From Vibrio ponticus (GTDB lineage Bacteria; Pseudomonadota; Gammaproteobacteria; Enterobacterales; Vibrionaceae): DNA of 64,000 bases. This document shows positions 1 through 10,449 of this stretch, in pieces (within the stretch, counting starts at the first letter, position 1; each line of letters begins with the position of its first letter). The position numbers were made by a program, and so were the translations under genes. The notes below the pieces were generated by a model that saw nothing but the letters and a program-made list of their open reading frames with translations, searched no databases and had not been told where the DNA came from. The stretch covers positions 1,860,001 to 1,924,000 of the forward strand of contig NZ_AP019657.1 of assembly GCF_009938225.1 (NCBI RefSeq), given 5' to 3'.

Positions 1-553
1 TAACAAACAATTGAATACAGGTAAGCAGCAGAATCGGTAAAGTTTGTGAATACTTGCTGTTTACATTGAAGTGCAATGCCAACACGACAGCATTGAAAAG
101 AAACCACAATTGACTGGTTGAACTCTGCCAACCATCTTTTAGCGAAAGAAACGCTAAGCCACTTATCGCAACGGGCAATGACACCCAGAAAATACGCTTC
201 GGTCGTTGCCCAAATAGTATCCAAGCGACAAAGGGCACCATCAACATCGAGAGGCTAAGGATGAATGCCCCTTCCCCCAGCGTATCACTGATTGAAATGG
301 CGTGAATCCAACTCATTAATGCCGTAGCAAGTAAGCACCCCACCATCGCCGCAGAACGAATATCTCGCCAACTGGCACGCTTGAGTGCGCCAATACAAAA
401 TGGCAGCAAACATAACGACGCGAGCAAAAAGCGCAGTCCAACAAATCCAAAAGGCGGTAAACCTTGAATGGTTTCTTTAGAAAAGATCCAACCAAAAGCC
501 GACAAAATGGTCGCCAGAATTAAAATGGTCGCGGCTTTTCGTTCTGATTTCAC
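1..553 (-). CDS. EamA/DMT-family transporter, C-terminus beyond the window
   Basis: An open frame enters from the left edge and runs back to a GTG start at 553 (MKSERKAATILILATILSAFGW...). The 184 visible residues are mostly hydrophobic, with about six predicted membrane segments separated by short basic loops, and the early segment has the 'PPFGFVGLRFLLA' feature typical of drug/metabolite transporter (EamA) proteins. Full members have about ten segments and 280-300 residues, so roughly 100 residues lie outside the window. The substrate cannot be inferred. The GTG start has only a weak AAGAG upstream, so the start is provisional. It is co-directional with the acetyltransferase gene but separated from it by 173 bp in which no other gene is visible. 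Confidence 0.75.
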   Translation of the reverse strand, partial: MKSERKAATILILATILSAFGWIFSKETIQGLPPFGFVGLRFLLASLCLLPFCIGALKRASWRDIRSAAMVGCLLATALMSWIHAISISDTLGEGAFILSLSMLMVPFVAWILFGQRPKRIFWVSLPVAISGLAFLSLKDGWQSSTSQLWFLFNAVVLALHFNVNSKYSQTLPILLLTCIQLFV

Positions 554-726
554 TATCGGTTGCTCTTTATTTTTGCGGAGTCACTGACTGAGTAACGCCA
601 GTGACCAATAGAATGAGGTCGTGCTAGAAATGATGCCATTTCAACCAAACATGCGCGAGCTAGGTCCCATTAAAATTCTCACCAGTTGAGAAACAATGCA
701 ACTATAACGTGACCAACTCGAAATTA

Positions 727-1284
727 TTACTCACCAGATTCTAAACGACGAATCAATTTTGCAGGTGTGCCGCCATAAAGACAATCGGGCTCAACGTCCT
801 TTGTCACTACCGAGTTAGCCGCAATGACTGAGCGAGCACCAATGGTTACGCCTTGGTTAATCACCACGTTGCCACCAATCCAAACATCATCTTCGACCAC
901 AATTGGTTTGCAGAATGTTTCCCAGTTACGGCGACTCATATAATCCAATGAGTGCCCCGCAGTATAAAATTGGGCATTGGGTCCAATCAGCACATGATTA
1001 CCAATGGTAATTGGCGCGCCATCTAGGAATGTCGCATTCATGTTGATAAAGGTTTTTGCACCAATTTTAATCGTTTGACCAAACTCGCATGAGAACGGTG
1101 AGCGAATAATACTACCTTGACCATACTGAGCAAACAGCGCTTGATAGAGTGCTTCACGGCAATCCTCAGCGGTAGCTTTGTTTAAATCCGCCAATAACAG
1201 CGCGGCGCGATCACGAATTTGATTGATAGACTCATCACCACCATCAAATGCCAAACCCGCTACCATCTTTTCAAATTCGGTCAT
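727..1284 (-). CDS. maa: Maltose/galactoside-type O-acetyltransferase
   Basis: Acetyl-CoA-dependent sugar O-acetyltransferase of the hexapeptide-repeat (left-handed beta-helix) superfamily. The protein is 185 residues, the usual length for Maa/LacA. An N-terminal helical Mac domain (about residues 1-55) precedes hexapeptide turns such as 'ITIGNHVLIGPNAQ' and 'IVVEDDVWIGGNVVINQGVTIGARSVIAANSVV'. The catalytic histidine of the family is present at about residue 111 in 'FYTAGHSLD', and the C-terminal 'GGTPAKLIRRL' is also typical. Family members acetylate maltose, glucose or galactosides, probably as detoxification; the acceptor here is not decided by sequence. It stands downstream of the serS terminator, so it probably has its own promoter. 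The gene symbol is by similarity only. Confidence 0.85.
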   Translation of the reverse strand: MTEFEKMVAGLAFDGGDESINQIRDRAALLLADLNKATAEDCREALYQALFAQYGQGSIIRSPFSCEFGQTIKIGAKTFINMNATFLDGAPITIGNHVLIGPNAQFYTAGHSLDYMSRRNWETFCKPIVVEDDVWIGGNVVINQGVTIGARSVIAANSVVTKDVEPDCLYGGTPAKLIRRLESGE

Positions 1285-1350
1285 ATTTTCTTTCCTGCGT
1301 GCAATCGCTCGCTAAATAACACAATTAACAATATTAGAACCAAGCTACAA

Positions 1351-1376
1351 AAAAACCGGCTCGCAAGCCGGTTTTT
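1351..1376 (-). terminator. Rho-independent terminator of serS
   Basis: A perfect 11-bp stem (aaaaaccggct / agccggttttt) closes a four-base loop 19 bp after the serS stop. On the minus strand the U-tract continues into TTTTTTTG. Confidence 0.9.
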
Positions 1377-1394
1377 AAATTCATTTATCGCTGA

Positions 1395-2759
<1,365 letters not shown>

Positions 2760-2795
2760 CTAAATAATTAACCGAACAAATGTATCCAAAAATTA

Positions 2796-4145
2796 CTATT
2801 TTTCATAGCGCTTTTGTGGGCTATTTGCGTCTAAATTAGCCAAGTAATCTAACTTTTCACCAATTTTGGTCTCCAAGCCTCGATTTGTTGGCTGATAGTA
2901 ACGGGTTCCTAACATTTCCGGTGGTAAATACTGCTCACCTGCTGCGTAAGCACCCGGCTCATCATGGGCATAGCGGTACTCTGCTCCGTAACCCAAATCT
3001 TTCATTAGATTGGTCGGTGCATTGCGCAAGTGATGAGGCACTTCATATTCAGGTAAATTGTGCGCATCCGTTAACGCTTGCTTCCAAGCGGTATACACGG
3101 CATTACTTTTCGGTGCGCAGGCTAAATAGACAATTGCCTGAGCGATGGCTCGCTCGCCCTCTGCCGGACCAACACGAGTAAAACAATCCCAAGCGGATAA
3201 TGCAACCTGCATGGCGCGCGGATCGGCGTTGCCGACATCTTCCGAGGCAATAGCAAGCAAGCGGCGTGCGATATAAAGCGGGTCACAACCCGCGGCAATC
3301 ATGCGCGCAGCCCAATATAGCGCCGCGTCTGGGTTAGAACCGCGTATTGATTTGTGCACCGCTGAGATTAAGTCGTACCAAATGTCACCTTTGTTATCGA
3401 AGCGCGAGACCTTCTCGCCAGCGACTTCGGCTAACAATTGCAAAGTGATTTGCTTTTCACCCTGCGCATTGTCTTCTGCCATATCGTAAAGCAGTTCAAG
3501 GTAGTTAAGTGACATGCGTGCATCGCCATTAACTAACTCGGCTAAACGATCGAGAACATTGTCAACAAACTGAGCGGCAACATTACCCAAGCCACGCTCT
3601 TTATCATTTATCGCTTGTTGCAGCGCTTGTTGGATGTCCACAGTAGCCAAAGAGGTCAGCTTGTACACTCGGGCGCGCGACAACAGTGCATTATTGAGCT
3701 CGAAAGATGGGTTTTCTGTCGTCGCACCAATAAAGGTGACGGTACCATCTTCAATGTGTGGCAAAAACGCATCCTGCTGAGATTTGTTAAAGCGATGCAC
3801 CTCATCGACAAACAAAATCGTGCGTCGACCGGCTAACTTATTCTCACGCGCACGCTCAATCGCAGCACGGATCTCTTTCACGCCTGATGTCACCGCAGAC
3901 ACTCGTTCGACTTCCGCGTTAGCGTAATTCGCCGCCACTTCGGCGAGGGTGGTTTTACCGGTTCCAGGTGGTCCCCACAAGATCATCGAGTGAATATGTC
4001 CCGCTTCTAACGCACGACGTAACGGCTTCCCTTCTCCGAGAATATGTTGCTGACCAATATATTGGTCTAGCGTTTGTGGACGCATTCTAGCAGCGAGGGG
4101 ACGAAAATCTTCGTCCCCTGCAAAATCAAACGAGTAATTACTCAC
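2796..4145 (-). CDS. rarA: Replication-associated recombination protein A (AAA+ ATPase)
   Basis: RarA (MgsA) is a clamp-loader-like AAA+ ATPase of the WRNIP1/Mgs1 family that acts at stalled replication forks and binds SSB. The 449-residue protein has Walker A 'GPPGTGKT' at residues 58-65, Walker B '[10 protein letters not shown]' around 109-118, and sensor 1 in '[14 protein letters not shown]'. The C-terminal tetramerisation region ('[26 protein letters not shown]') is intact. It starts 3 bp after the lolA stop, so the two are co-transcribed and probably translationally coupled. Confidence 0.96.
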   Translation of the reverse strand: MSNYSFDFAGDEDFRPLAARMRPQTLDQYIGQQHILGEGKPLRRALEAGHIHSMILWGPPGTGKTTLAEVAANYANAEVERVSAVTSGVKEIRAAIERARENKLAGRRTILFVDEVHRFNKSQQDAFLPHIEDGTVTFIGATTENPSFELNNALLSRARVYKLTSLATVDIQQALQQAINDKERGLGNVAAQFVDNVLDRLAELVNGDARMSLNYLELLYDMAEDNAQGEKQITLQLLAEVAGEKVSRFDNKGDIWYDLISAVHKSIRGSNPDAALYWAARMIAAGCDPLYIARRLLAIASEDVGNADPRAMQVALSAWDCFTRVGPAEGERAIAQAIVYLACAPKSNAVYTAWKQALTDAHNLPEYEVPHHLRNAPTNLMKDLGYGAEYRYAHDEPGAYAAGEQYLPPEMLGTRYYQPTNRGLETKIGEKLDYLANLDANSPQKRYEK

Positions 4146-4148
4146 TTG

Positions 4149-4745
4149 TTAGTTCCTTTGGTCATCAACCTCAACACCCTCAGGAATGGTAAAGGTGAAG
4201 CGATTAGCCTTTGGTTTACTTAAATCAATATTAGAGAAGGTAAAGGCACTTGTTTGACCATCTTGTTCAATCACACTAAAGCCTTTCACTGCACCTTTAT
4301 CGTTAATCTCTAATCTAAACTGACCTTGATTGCTATCAACCGCGGTTGGCGTCAAGGTAAAGGTGTCACCTTGTTGCACCACATTGTAGTTATCCCAATC
4401 GCTCGCACGGTTGCGAGTCAGCAGAACAAATGGCGTTTGCTCTGTCGCTTGCTCCTGCCAGTAAATACTGACTTGCTCAATAAACGGGCTGTAGTACCAC
4501 AAGGTTTTGCCATCCGAAACCAATACGTTCTCATCCGGTAGCGTTGTCGTCCAACGGAACAAGCTTGGACGAGCGATTTCGACTTCGCCTTGACCTTCCA
4601 TCACCACATCGCCTTCTGGGCTAGTGACACGCTGTGCGAAATCAGCACTAAAGCCATCGGTCAATTGTAAACGTTCACTCAACTCTTGTTGCGGAGATGC
4701 CCAGACGGAAAAGCTCGCCAAAAGTAATACTAGTGCTTTCTTCAT
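4149..4745 (-). CDS. lolA: Outer-membrane lipoprotein carrier protein LolA
   Basis: Periplasmic chaperone that takes mature lipoproteins from the LolCDE ABC transporter and passes them to LolB at the outer membrane. The 198-residue precursor begins with a signal peptide ([16 protein letters not shown], probable cleavage after residue 16 or 17). The body has the family beta-barrel sequence, including 'FSADFAQRV', '[13 protein letters not shown]' and '[18 protein letters not shown]'. In many gammaproteobacteria ftsK lies directly upstream; here the upstream gene is an unrelated SEC-C protein read in the same direction. Confidence 0.95.
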   Translation of the reverse strand: MKKALVLLLASFSVWASPQQELSERLQLTDGFSADFAQRVTSPEGDVVMEGQGEVEIARPSLFRWTTTLPDENVLVSDGKTLWYYSPFIEQVSIYWQEQATEQTPFVLLTRNRASDWDNYNVVQQGDTFTLTPTAVDSNQGQFRLEINDKGAVKGFSVIEQDGQTSAFTFSNIDLSKPKANRFTFTIPEGVEVDDQRN

Positions 4746-4833
4746 TAATTTCGTTCCTGAATCTGTTCGACTATGACTTTATATCTTGTTATCTAAGAGG
4801 TTATGACCGAGCGAAGTCAACTTAGTTGCAGAG

Positions 4834-5448
4834 CTACTTTCCGCAGCACTGTTTAAATTTCTTGCCGCTACCACAAGTACAAGGGTCATTACGCCCAACT
4901 TCTTTATATGGGTTAACACTTTGACCTTTCGCACCAACTAAAGCTTCATCAGCCGCTTGAGCCACTTCGTTGATCATCAAATCTAACTGCTCAATAAAAT
5001 CCGCAAGCGTCGGAGGCGTTTCGATACCTGCTTGTTGCATTTCAGTGCGCGTCTGCTCTTCATCAATTGCCAGCATAAACGTCGTCAACATGGCATGCAG
5101 CATGCGCAGAGTGCCATCACTAATATTGGTCTCTAGCCACTGATTTTCAATCGTAGGCCATAGCGACATGAAGCCTTCTGCAAAATCCGCTAAGTTTTCA
5201 GCTTGGTTGTCACCGGCAACTAAATCAAGCAATGAGTATTCATTGCGTTTTAAAAAACTGTATTGGTGATTGATTTGTCCAACCACTGGCTTATTTAGCT
5301 GCTCAGCATTATCACCAAACACTTGCTCTAGCCACTCTTCTGGCTGCAAAGGTTTCGTCGCCATATTGGCAGCGAGGGTAACCCCTTCAATAAACAGCTG
5401 AGATTCTTGGCATTGTGTATCAGTTAAAGCAATAAGTTGGTAATTCAT
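4834..5448 (-). CDS. YecA/UPF0149-family protein with C-terminal SEC-C zinc motif
   Basis: 204-residue soluble helical protein. The C-terminus 'NDPCTCGSGKKFKQCCGK' is a textbook SEC-C motif, with Cys190, Cys192, Cys201 and Cys202 placed to bind one zinc as at the end of SecA. The preceding helical domain (residues 1-165) looks like the UPF0149/YecA family: acidic, with 'LADFAEGFMSLWP' and 'LADFIEQLDLMINEVAQAADEAL'. E. coli YecA and related SEC-C proteins bind ribosomes, so a role near the ribosome or secretion machinery is plausible but not shown. A gap of 88 bp separates it from lolA, so it may share a transcript with it. Confidence 0.85.
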   Translation of the reverse strand: MNYQLIALTDTQCQESQLFIEGVTLAANMATKPLQPEEWLEQVFGDNAEQLNKPVVGQINHQYSFLKRNEYSLLDLVAGDNQAENLADFAEGFMSLWPTIENQWLETNISDGTLRMLHAMLTTFMLAIDEEQTRTEMQQAGIETPPTLADFIEQLDLMINEVAQAADEALVGAKGQSVNPYKEVGRNDPCTCGSGKKFKQCCGK

Positions 5449-5704
5449 GTCGCAATCTATCTAAAAAATTAAGGCGGCGATTATACCCTGACAAAGGTTT
5501 GGGGTCACTGACAATACCAAGTAACAAGTTCGACTCATACGTAACACCCCCTACCCTGACCTCAATTCAAACTAACACTTTGTTAATGAATTCAATATGA
5601 ATCAGCAAAATTGACACAAATATCACTGTGAGATGCCTCGCAATTGTTGCATAATCAACCAGGAAATATTTTCTTACATTTACCTTTCTTGCTGATTATT
5701 TACT

Positions 5705-6274
5705 ATGAAAAACAATAAAAATTCTGGTTTTACGTTAATCGAGCTAGTGGTCGTTATCGTCATCTTAGCGCTATTAGCGGTTGTCGCATTACCAAGGTTT
5801 ACCAGCTTTACACGTGAAGCGCATGAAGCACGTGCAGACGGTGCTTTTTCAAGTTTCGCCAGTGCCGTCCAATTGTTTCATTCAAAATGGCTTACGCAAG
5901 GAGAGCCAGAGCCAACAGAGACTGTTGATTATGGAAATAACGATATTCACCCCTCAATTACGGGATATCCTATTTCCGTAGGGGATAATCAACCTCCTAC
6001 AGACTCAGATTACCCGGTCAATGGCGAGGACTGCGTAGATTTATGGCATGCTTTAACAAATAATGACCTCACTATCCGATCCTTAAGCGGCACAGGGGTA
6101 ATCTTACCTTCAGATACAGATATCGTATCTTGGTACCGTGGTAAACATGAATGCACCTATTACTACACTTCTGGGTTTGCCGAGGATGAACACATGCCAA
6201 GCATGTTTTACTCACCGATTACCGGCGATATCACTTTTGGCAGAACCCGTAACAATACTCCCACTGCCCCTTAA
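5705..6274 (+). CDS. Type IV pilin-like protein (orphan prepilin)
   Basis: 189 residues with a class-III prepilin signal: an eight-residue leader ending in Gly (MKNNKNSG), then 'FTLIELVVVIVILALLAVVALPRF', with Glu at mature position 5. This is the form cut and N-methylated by prepilin peptidase and anchored by the helical stalk. The globular part has two cysteines, Cys110 and Cys150, in the C-terminal half, likely forming a D-region disulfide loop. The length and 'HEARADGAFSSFASAVQLFHSKW' resemble MSHA-type minor pilins, but no pilus assembly, ATPase or platform gene is nearby. The SD is weak. A terminator follows 33 bp after the stop, so it is a single-gene unit. Confidence 0.85.
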   Translation: MKNNKNSGFTLIELVVVIVILALLAVVALPRFTSFTREAHEARADGAFSSFASAVQLFHSKWLTQGEPEPTETVDYGNNDIHPSITGYPISVGDNQPPTDSDYPVNGEDCVDLWHALTNNDLTIRSLSGTGVILPSDTDIVSWYRGKHECTYYYTSGFAEDEHMPSMFYSPITGDITFGRTRNNTPTAP

Positions 6275-6306
6275 ACGTGACTTCAATGCAAGAAATCATT
6301 AAAATC

Positions 6307-6333
6307 ACGCCTCCCTAATTGGAGGCGTTTTTT
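6307..6333 (+). terminator. Pilin-gene terminator that contains the dusC ribosome binding site
   Basis: Stem acgcctcc / ggaggcgt with a six-base loop, followed by six T residues that end at the A of the dusC start codon at 6334. The GGAGG at 6321-6325 in the 3' arm is also the only good SD for dusC (8 bp from its ATG). Confidence 0.85.
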
Positions 6334-7287
6334 ATGCGAGTAGTTTTGGGCCCTATGGAGGGCGTTTTAGATCACCTAATGCGTGAGATCCTTACAGACA
6401 TCAATGACTACGACTTGTGTGTCACTGAGTTTGTGCGCGTGGTCGACCAACGTTTACCAGAACACGTATTTAAACGTCTTTGCCCTGAGCTCGACCAAGG
6501 TTCTCAAACCAAGTCAGGGGTACCTGTACACGTGCAATTGCTTGGTCAAGACCCACACTGGATGGCAGAGAATGCGGTAATGGCAGCTGAGCTGGGTGCG
6601 AGAGGTATCGACCTTAACTTTGGCTGCCCTGCCAAACTGGTGAACAAGAGCAAAGGTGGCGCGGCGCTATTGCAACACCCTGAATTAATTCATCGCGTGG
6701 TCAAAGCGTGTCGTGATGCAGTGGATGATACGATTCCAGTAACGGCGAAAATTCGCCTTGGCTGGGAAAACCCAGATGACTGTTTTGAAATCGTAAGTGC
6801 TATCGAATCAGCAGGTGCGAATGAGCTGACGGTGCATGCTCGCACTAAAGAAGGCGGTTACAAGGCAAGTGAAATCAAATGGGATTACATCAACCAAATT
6901 CGTCAACGCAGCTCTATTCCACTCATCGCTAATGGTGAGATTTGGAATTATCAAGATGGTCAGAACTGCATTGCCACGACCGGTGTCGATTCACTGATGG
7001 TATGTCGCGGCGCATTCAATGTGCCAAACCTTGGCAATGTGGTGAAACATAACGCCACGGTGATGCCATGGTCGGAAGTTGTCGAATTGATGTTGGTCTA
7101 TTCACAATACGAAATCAAAGGCGACAAAGGGCTCTACTACCCGAACCGTATTAAACAATGGTTCGCTTACTTGCGTAACCAATACCCAGAAGCTGCCGAG
7201 TTATTCCGCGAAATTCGCACCTTCAATAAAGCTGCGCCGATCGTTGAGCATCTGCAACGCTACCGCGATCAACTCGTCGCCGCATAA
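6334..7287 (+). CDS. dusC: tRNA-dihydrouridine(16) synthase DusC
   Basis: FMN enzyme that uses NADPH to reduce U16 of tRNA to dihydrouridine. The 317-residue TIM-barrel protein has the catalytic Cys98 in 'LNFGCPAKLVNKSKGGAALL', the phosphate-binding 'VTAKIRLGW' strand, 'ELTVHARTKEGGY' and 'PLIANGEIW'. The DusC-type C-terminal helical domain ('QYEIKGDKGLYYPNRIKQWFAYL') distinguishes it from DusA and DusB. A TTG five codons upstream (6319) is in frame, but the ATG at 6334 has SD GGAGG at good spacing and matches the family N-terminus 'MRVVLGPMEGV'. The SD lies inside the upstream terminator hairpin, so transcripts begun further upstream could hide it. Confidence 0.96.
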   Translation: MRVVLGPMEGVLDHLMREILTDINDYDLCVTEFVRVVDQRLPEHVFKRLCPELDQGSQTKSGVPVHVQLLGQDPHWMAENAVMAAELGARGIDLNFGCPAKLVNKSKGGAALLQHPELIHRVVKACRDAVDDTIPVTAKIRLGWENPDDCFEIVSAIESAGANELTVHARTKEGGYKASEIKWDYINQIRQRSSIPLIANGEIWNYQDGQNCIATTGVDSLMVCRGAFNVPNLGNVVKHNATVMPWSEVVELMLVYSQYEIKGDKGLYYPNRIKQWFAYLRNQYPEAAELFREIRTFNKAAPIVEHLQRYRDQLVAA

Positions 7288-7289
7288 CA

Positions 7290-7319
7290 AATAAAGCCCA
7301 TCACTCGATGGGCTTTATT
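7290..7319. terminator. Bidirectional terminator between dusC and the ABC operon
   Basis: A perfect 13-bp stem (aataaagcccatc / gatgggctttatt) with a four-base loop just after the dusC stop. It also lies after the stop of the convergent ABC ATPase gene and can serve both strands. Confidence 0.88.
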
Positions 7320-7349
7320 GTCTTTAGTCACGGGCATATAGACTACTAT

Positions 7350-8144
7350 CTAATTCAACAGCAGACTATCATCCGCCAGCTCTTCACCCCGCACTTTAGA
7401 GAACATCTCTAACAAGTCAGGTACACCCATATTGGCGCGTTGTTCACCGGCAACATCAAGAACAATCTCACCTTGGTGCAACATCACCGTGCGGTCACCA
7501 CAAGCTAATGCATCTTTCATTGAGTGAGTTACCATCATCACTGTAAGATTAAACTCCTGCACGATTCGTTTAGTGAGATCGATAATAAACGCTGCCATGC
7601 GAGGGTCGAGCGCCGCTGTATGCTCATCAAGTAGCAATAACTTACTGTCTGAAAGCGTCGCCATTACGAGACTGACTGCCTGACGTTGCCCACCCGACAA
7701 TAAGCCAATGTTATCACCCAAACGATCTTCTAGACCTAAGCCAAGAATACTGATGCGTTCTTGAAACAACTGACGACGCTTAGACGAAAGTGAGTGACTC
7801 CAGCCACGACGTTTACCGCGCATGTAAGCCAGCGCCATATTCTCTTCAATGGTTAAATCACCGCAAGTACCCGCAAGAGGGTCTTGAAACACCCTGGCAC
7901 ATTGTGTCGCTCGCTGAGCTACGGTTTGTCGAGTCACATCTTGATCATCAATCAGTACTCGTCCGCCCACCATCGGCGTCTCTCCAGTAACCGCACCCAA
8001 TAGCGTCGATTTACCCGCGCCATTAGAGCCAATAACGGTAAGAAACTGATGCTCCGGAACCTCCAAGTAGACGCCTTTTAGCGCACGATTTTCCAAGATT
8101 GTACCGGGATTAAAAGTAACTTGAATATCTTCTAACCGAATCAT
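7350..8144 (-). CDS. ABC transporter ATP-binding protein (ABC_sub_bind-type importer)
   Basis: ATPase subunit of a three-gene importer. The 264 residues hold Walker A 'GSNGAGKST', signature 'LSGGQRQAVSL', Walker B 'LLLLDEHTAAL' (with DEH in place of the common DEP) and the H-loop 'VMMVTHSMKDAL'. Its ATG overlaps the end of the permease gene by 4 bp, showing translational coupling. Importers with this arrangement, pairing a BPD_transp_2 permease with an ABC_sub_bind (PF04392) binding protein, include the TrpXYZ-type aromatic amino acid systems of Gram-positive bacteria. Here the substrate is unproven. Confidence 0.88.
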   Translation of the reverse strand: MIRLEDIQVTFNPGTILENRALKGVYLEVPEHQFLTVIGSNGAGKSTLLGAVTGETPMVGGRVLIDDQDVTRQTVAQRATQCARVFQDPLAGTCGDLTIEENMALAYMRGKRRGWSHSLSSKRRQLFQERISILGLGLEDRLGDNIGLLSGGQRQAVSLVMATLSDSKLLLLDEHTAALDPRMAAFIIDLTKRIVQEFNLTVMMVTHSMKDALACGDRTVMLHQGEIVLDVAGEQRANMGVPDLLEMFSKVRGEELADDSLLLN

Positions 8145-9088
8145 ACCGCTTCTCCTGATCCTTTATTTTGGCTACTGCTTTGACGATTTGAAGCGCTAAC
8201 CTTAATTGGCTTTTTTGCTCGAAGATGGCTCCTCACCTTAGGTGCTATCAGCGCAAACGCGACCAAGACGGCGGTGACTAAATTCAAGTCTGAGGCTTGC
8301 AAACCAAACATTCCGGTACTGAGCGCGAACGCGACCGCGAGACGATACAGCACTGAACCGACGATAACCGCCACAACAGCAACCCAGATCTTGCGACCTG
8401 GGATCAAGGTTTGACCCAAGATCACCGCGGCTAGACCGACTACTATCGTCCCCACCCCAGAGGTCACATCAGCAAAGCTGTTAGTTTGTGCAAATAACGC
8501 ACCGGCAAAACCAACGAAACCATTGGATAATGCCAAGCCAAAGTAGGTATAGAAAGAAGTACTGGCACCCTGCGCCGAAACCATGCGCGCATTGACGCCT
8601 GTGGCACGTAAGCCTAAACCGAAGTCACTGTTAAGTAGACGCACCACAAACCAAGCGGAACTCAACACCAATACACCAACCACCAGCGGACGAATAAGTA
8701 CTGGATCACCCAAGGTTTCAAATGGAGTAAGGATAGTTTCTTCACCAAGCAGCGCCATATTAGGACGCCCCATAATACGAATATTGATAGAAAATGCCGC
8801 GATCATGGTGAGAATTGAGGCTAAAAGGTGCAATATTCCGCATTTCACTGCAAGAAACGCCGTCACCCAGCCTGTCATCGCACCAGCAATTATCGCCATG
8901 CCTGTAGCAACCCAAGGGTCAATACCTGCAACAATCGCGGTTGCAGCCACTGCAGCACCCATTGGGAAGCTGCCATCGACACTCAAGTCAGGAAAATCAA
9001 GTACGCGAAACGTTAGGTAAACACCCAACGCGACCAAGCCATAAACCAGACCTATTTCAAGCGCACCAAAAAAAGCAAAAGCAGACAT
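8141..9088 (-). CDS. ABC transporter permease (BPD_transp_2 family)
   Basis: Inner-membrane channel subunit of the same importer: 315 residues with about eight to nine hydrophobic segments. The fold resembles the LivH/RbsC permease family ('GLVALGVYLTFRVLDFPDLSVDGSFPMGAAVAA', 'SNGFVGFAGALFAQTNSFADVTSGVGTIVVGLAAVILGQ'). The C-terminus is a basic cytoplasmic tail (about residues 290-315, rich in Ser, Lys and Gln). It lies between the ATPase gene (4-bp overlap) and the binding-protein gene (63-bp gap), so the three form one operon. Confidence 0.88.
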   Translation of the reverse strand: MSAFAFFGALEIGLVYGLVALGVYLTFRVLDFPDLSVDGSFPMGAAVAATAIVAGIDPWVATGMAIIAGAMTGWVTAFLAVKCGILHLLASILTMIAAFSINIRIMGRPNMALLGEETILTPFETLGDPVLIRPLVVGVLVLSSAWFVVRLLNSDFGLGLRATGVNARMVSAQGASTSFYTYFGLALSNGFVGFAGALFAQTNSFADVTSGVGTIVVGLAAVILGQTLIPGRKIWVAVVAVIVGSVLYRLAVAFALSTGMFGLQASDLNLVTAVLVAFALIAPKVRSHLRAKKPIKVSASNRQSSSQNKGSGEAV

Positions 9089-9151
9089 ACAAACTCCCTT
9101 TTCTGCTTAATAACTGGGCAGCGCGTGCTGCCCTAGTTGAGCGATGACAAC

Positions 9152-10120
9152 TTATTTAACGCTTTTGGTTGCGCGGTCTAGAACAGATTGAGGGATCTCA
9201 ATACCCAGCTTGCTGGCTGCCCCTGTGTTCACCACTAAATCAGAACCCTTCGCCACTTTAACGTCGAGTGTGCCTGGCTGTTTGCCTTCAATAATCGCTG
9301 CCACGTAGTCTGCCGTTTGCACGCCTACTTGGTAGTAATCAAAACCTAGGCTCGCGATCGCCCCTTTTTCAACATAAGAAGTTGCACCGCCGAGTACCGG
9401 AGTTTTCGCTTGGTTAGCGGCGACGATCATACCTTCAATCGCACTCGCCACTGTATTATCCGTAGGCGCGTAAATCACATCCGATTTTGCCGCAATCGCT
9501 TGAGTCGCTGATTGAACATCAGCACTTTTCAGCGCCGTCGCTTCAACCACTTCAATACCTTGTTTTTTCGCGTTTTCTTTCAATAGTTCAACCAAAGTCA
9601 CGGCATTGGCTTCGCCTGGGTTAAACACCACACCGATTGATTTCACATTCGGTAAGATCTCTTTAATCAATTCAACGTGCTGTCCAACTGGAGAAAGATC
9701 CGACAGACCCGTCACGTTCTTGCCCGGTTGCTCCATTTGGCTCACCAGCTTAGCACCAACAGGATCGGTCACCGCCGTAAAGACCACTGGAATATCGCGG
9801 GTTGCCGACACTAAAGCTTGCGCTGTTGGTGTCGCGATACCAACTAAAACGTCCGGTCTTTCGCCCACATATTGACGCGCGATTTGTACCGCGATTGCTG
9901 GGTTACCTTGCGCAGTCTTATAATCAAACTCGAGATTTTTACCTTGTTCGTACCCTTTCGCCTTTAAGCCATCAACTAGACCTTGACGAGTCGCATCCAA
10001 TGCTGGGTGTTCGACAATTTGAGAAACAGCCACTTTAGCCGTTTTCGCCATAATGCTGTTGGAAGATAGTAGTGCTACACCTGCAAGAACGGCGGTTGCA
10101 ATTGCTTTGCCTGCTTTCAT
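9152..10120 (-). CDS. ABC transporter substrate-binding protein (ABC_sub_bind, PF04392-like)
   Basis: Periplasmic binding protein of 322 residues and first gene of its operon. A signal peptide is clear (MKAGKAIATAVLAGVALLSSNSIMA, cleavage near residue 25). The mature two-lobed fold contains 'VAVSQIVEHPALDATRQGLVDGLKAKGYEQGKNLEFDYKTAQGNPA', 'DIPVVFTAVTDPVGAKLV' and 'VIYAPTDNTVASAIEGM', typical of the ABC_sub_bind family, whose characterised members bind Trp, Tyr or Phe. Ligand assignment here is inference from family only. SD AAGGAG lies 6 bp before the ATG. Confidence 0.88.
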   Translation of the reverse strand: MKAGKAIATAVLAGVALLSSNSIMAKTAKVAVSQIVEHPALDATRQGLVDGLKAKGYEQGKNLEFDYKTAQGNPAIAVQIARQYVGERPDVLVGIATPTAQALVSATRDIPVVFTAVTDPVGAKLVSQMEQPGKNVTGLSDLSPVGQHVELIKEILPNVKSIGVVFNPGEANAVTLVELLKENAKKQGIEVVEATALKSADVQSATQAIAAKSDVIYAPTDNTVASAIEGMIVAANQAKTPVLGGATSYVEKGAIASLGFDYYQVGVQTADYVAAIIEGKQPGTLDVKVAKGSDLVVNTGAASKLGIEIPQSVLDRATKSVK

Positions 10121-10449
10121 CTTAACTCCTTGATTTAAGCAATGATGGGGGATGTTGTGAGTTGCCTACGCCCTGTGGGCAACGGCTAGTTTTAATTTTT
10201 ATACGTACACTTTTTGTGCACTTCGTCCATTATTACCAATTCGTAAAACAAATGGGAAGTAGGTTTTAACATCAAAGCAACAAAAGCAGACTTGCAACAG
10301 AGAGGGGTGGGAAAGCAATAAACGTAGTTTTGTTATTCAGATGGGGAATTACTCTAGATAGAGACACCACTAATGGTGAATAGAACCGAGACTTGGAGCG
10401 CAGTAAGCGCATTTCACTACACTTACTGCTAAAGAATTTATCTCTCGAT
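10121..10449. other. Intergenic region with the leader of the ABC importer operon
   Basis: No gene is visible. On the minus strand it must hold the promoter of the binding-protein gene. A hairpin with 6-bp arms (gttgcc / ggcaac, 10161-10183) lies 40 bp before the ATG. A second, weaker inverted repeat (cagtaag / cttactg, 10400-10427) lies close to the end of the methyltransferase gene. No T-box, Trp-rich leader peptide or TrpR/TyrR consensus was recognised. Confidence 0.5.

Noticed and set aside
8583..9020. 145-codon frame antisense to the ABC permease
   Set aside because: Fully inside a well-supported membrane protein gene; the composition is the mirror of its hydrophobic codons.
10161..10219. 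Possible TrpR/TyrR operator or Trp attenuator before the ABC importer
   Set aside because: A gtgcac/gtgtac pair and a small hairpin exist, but neither matches a consensus and no leader peptide rich in Trp, Tyr or Phe was seen.
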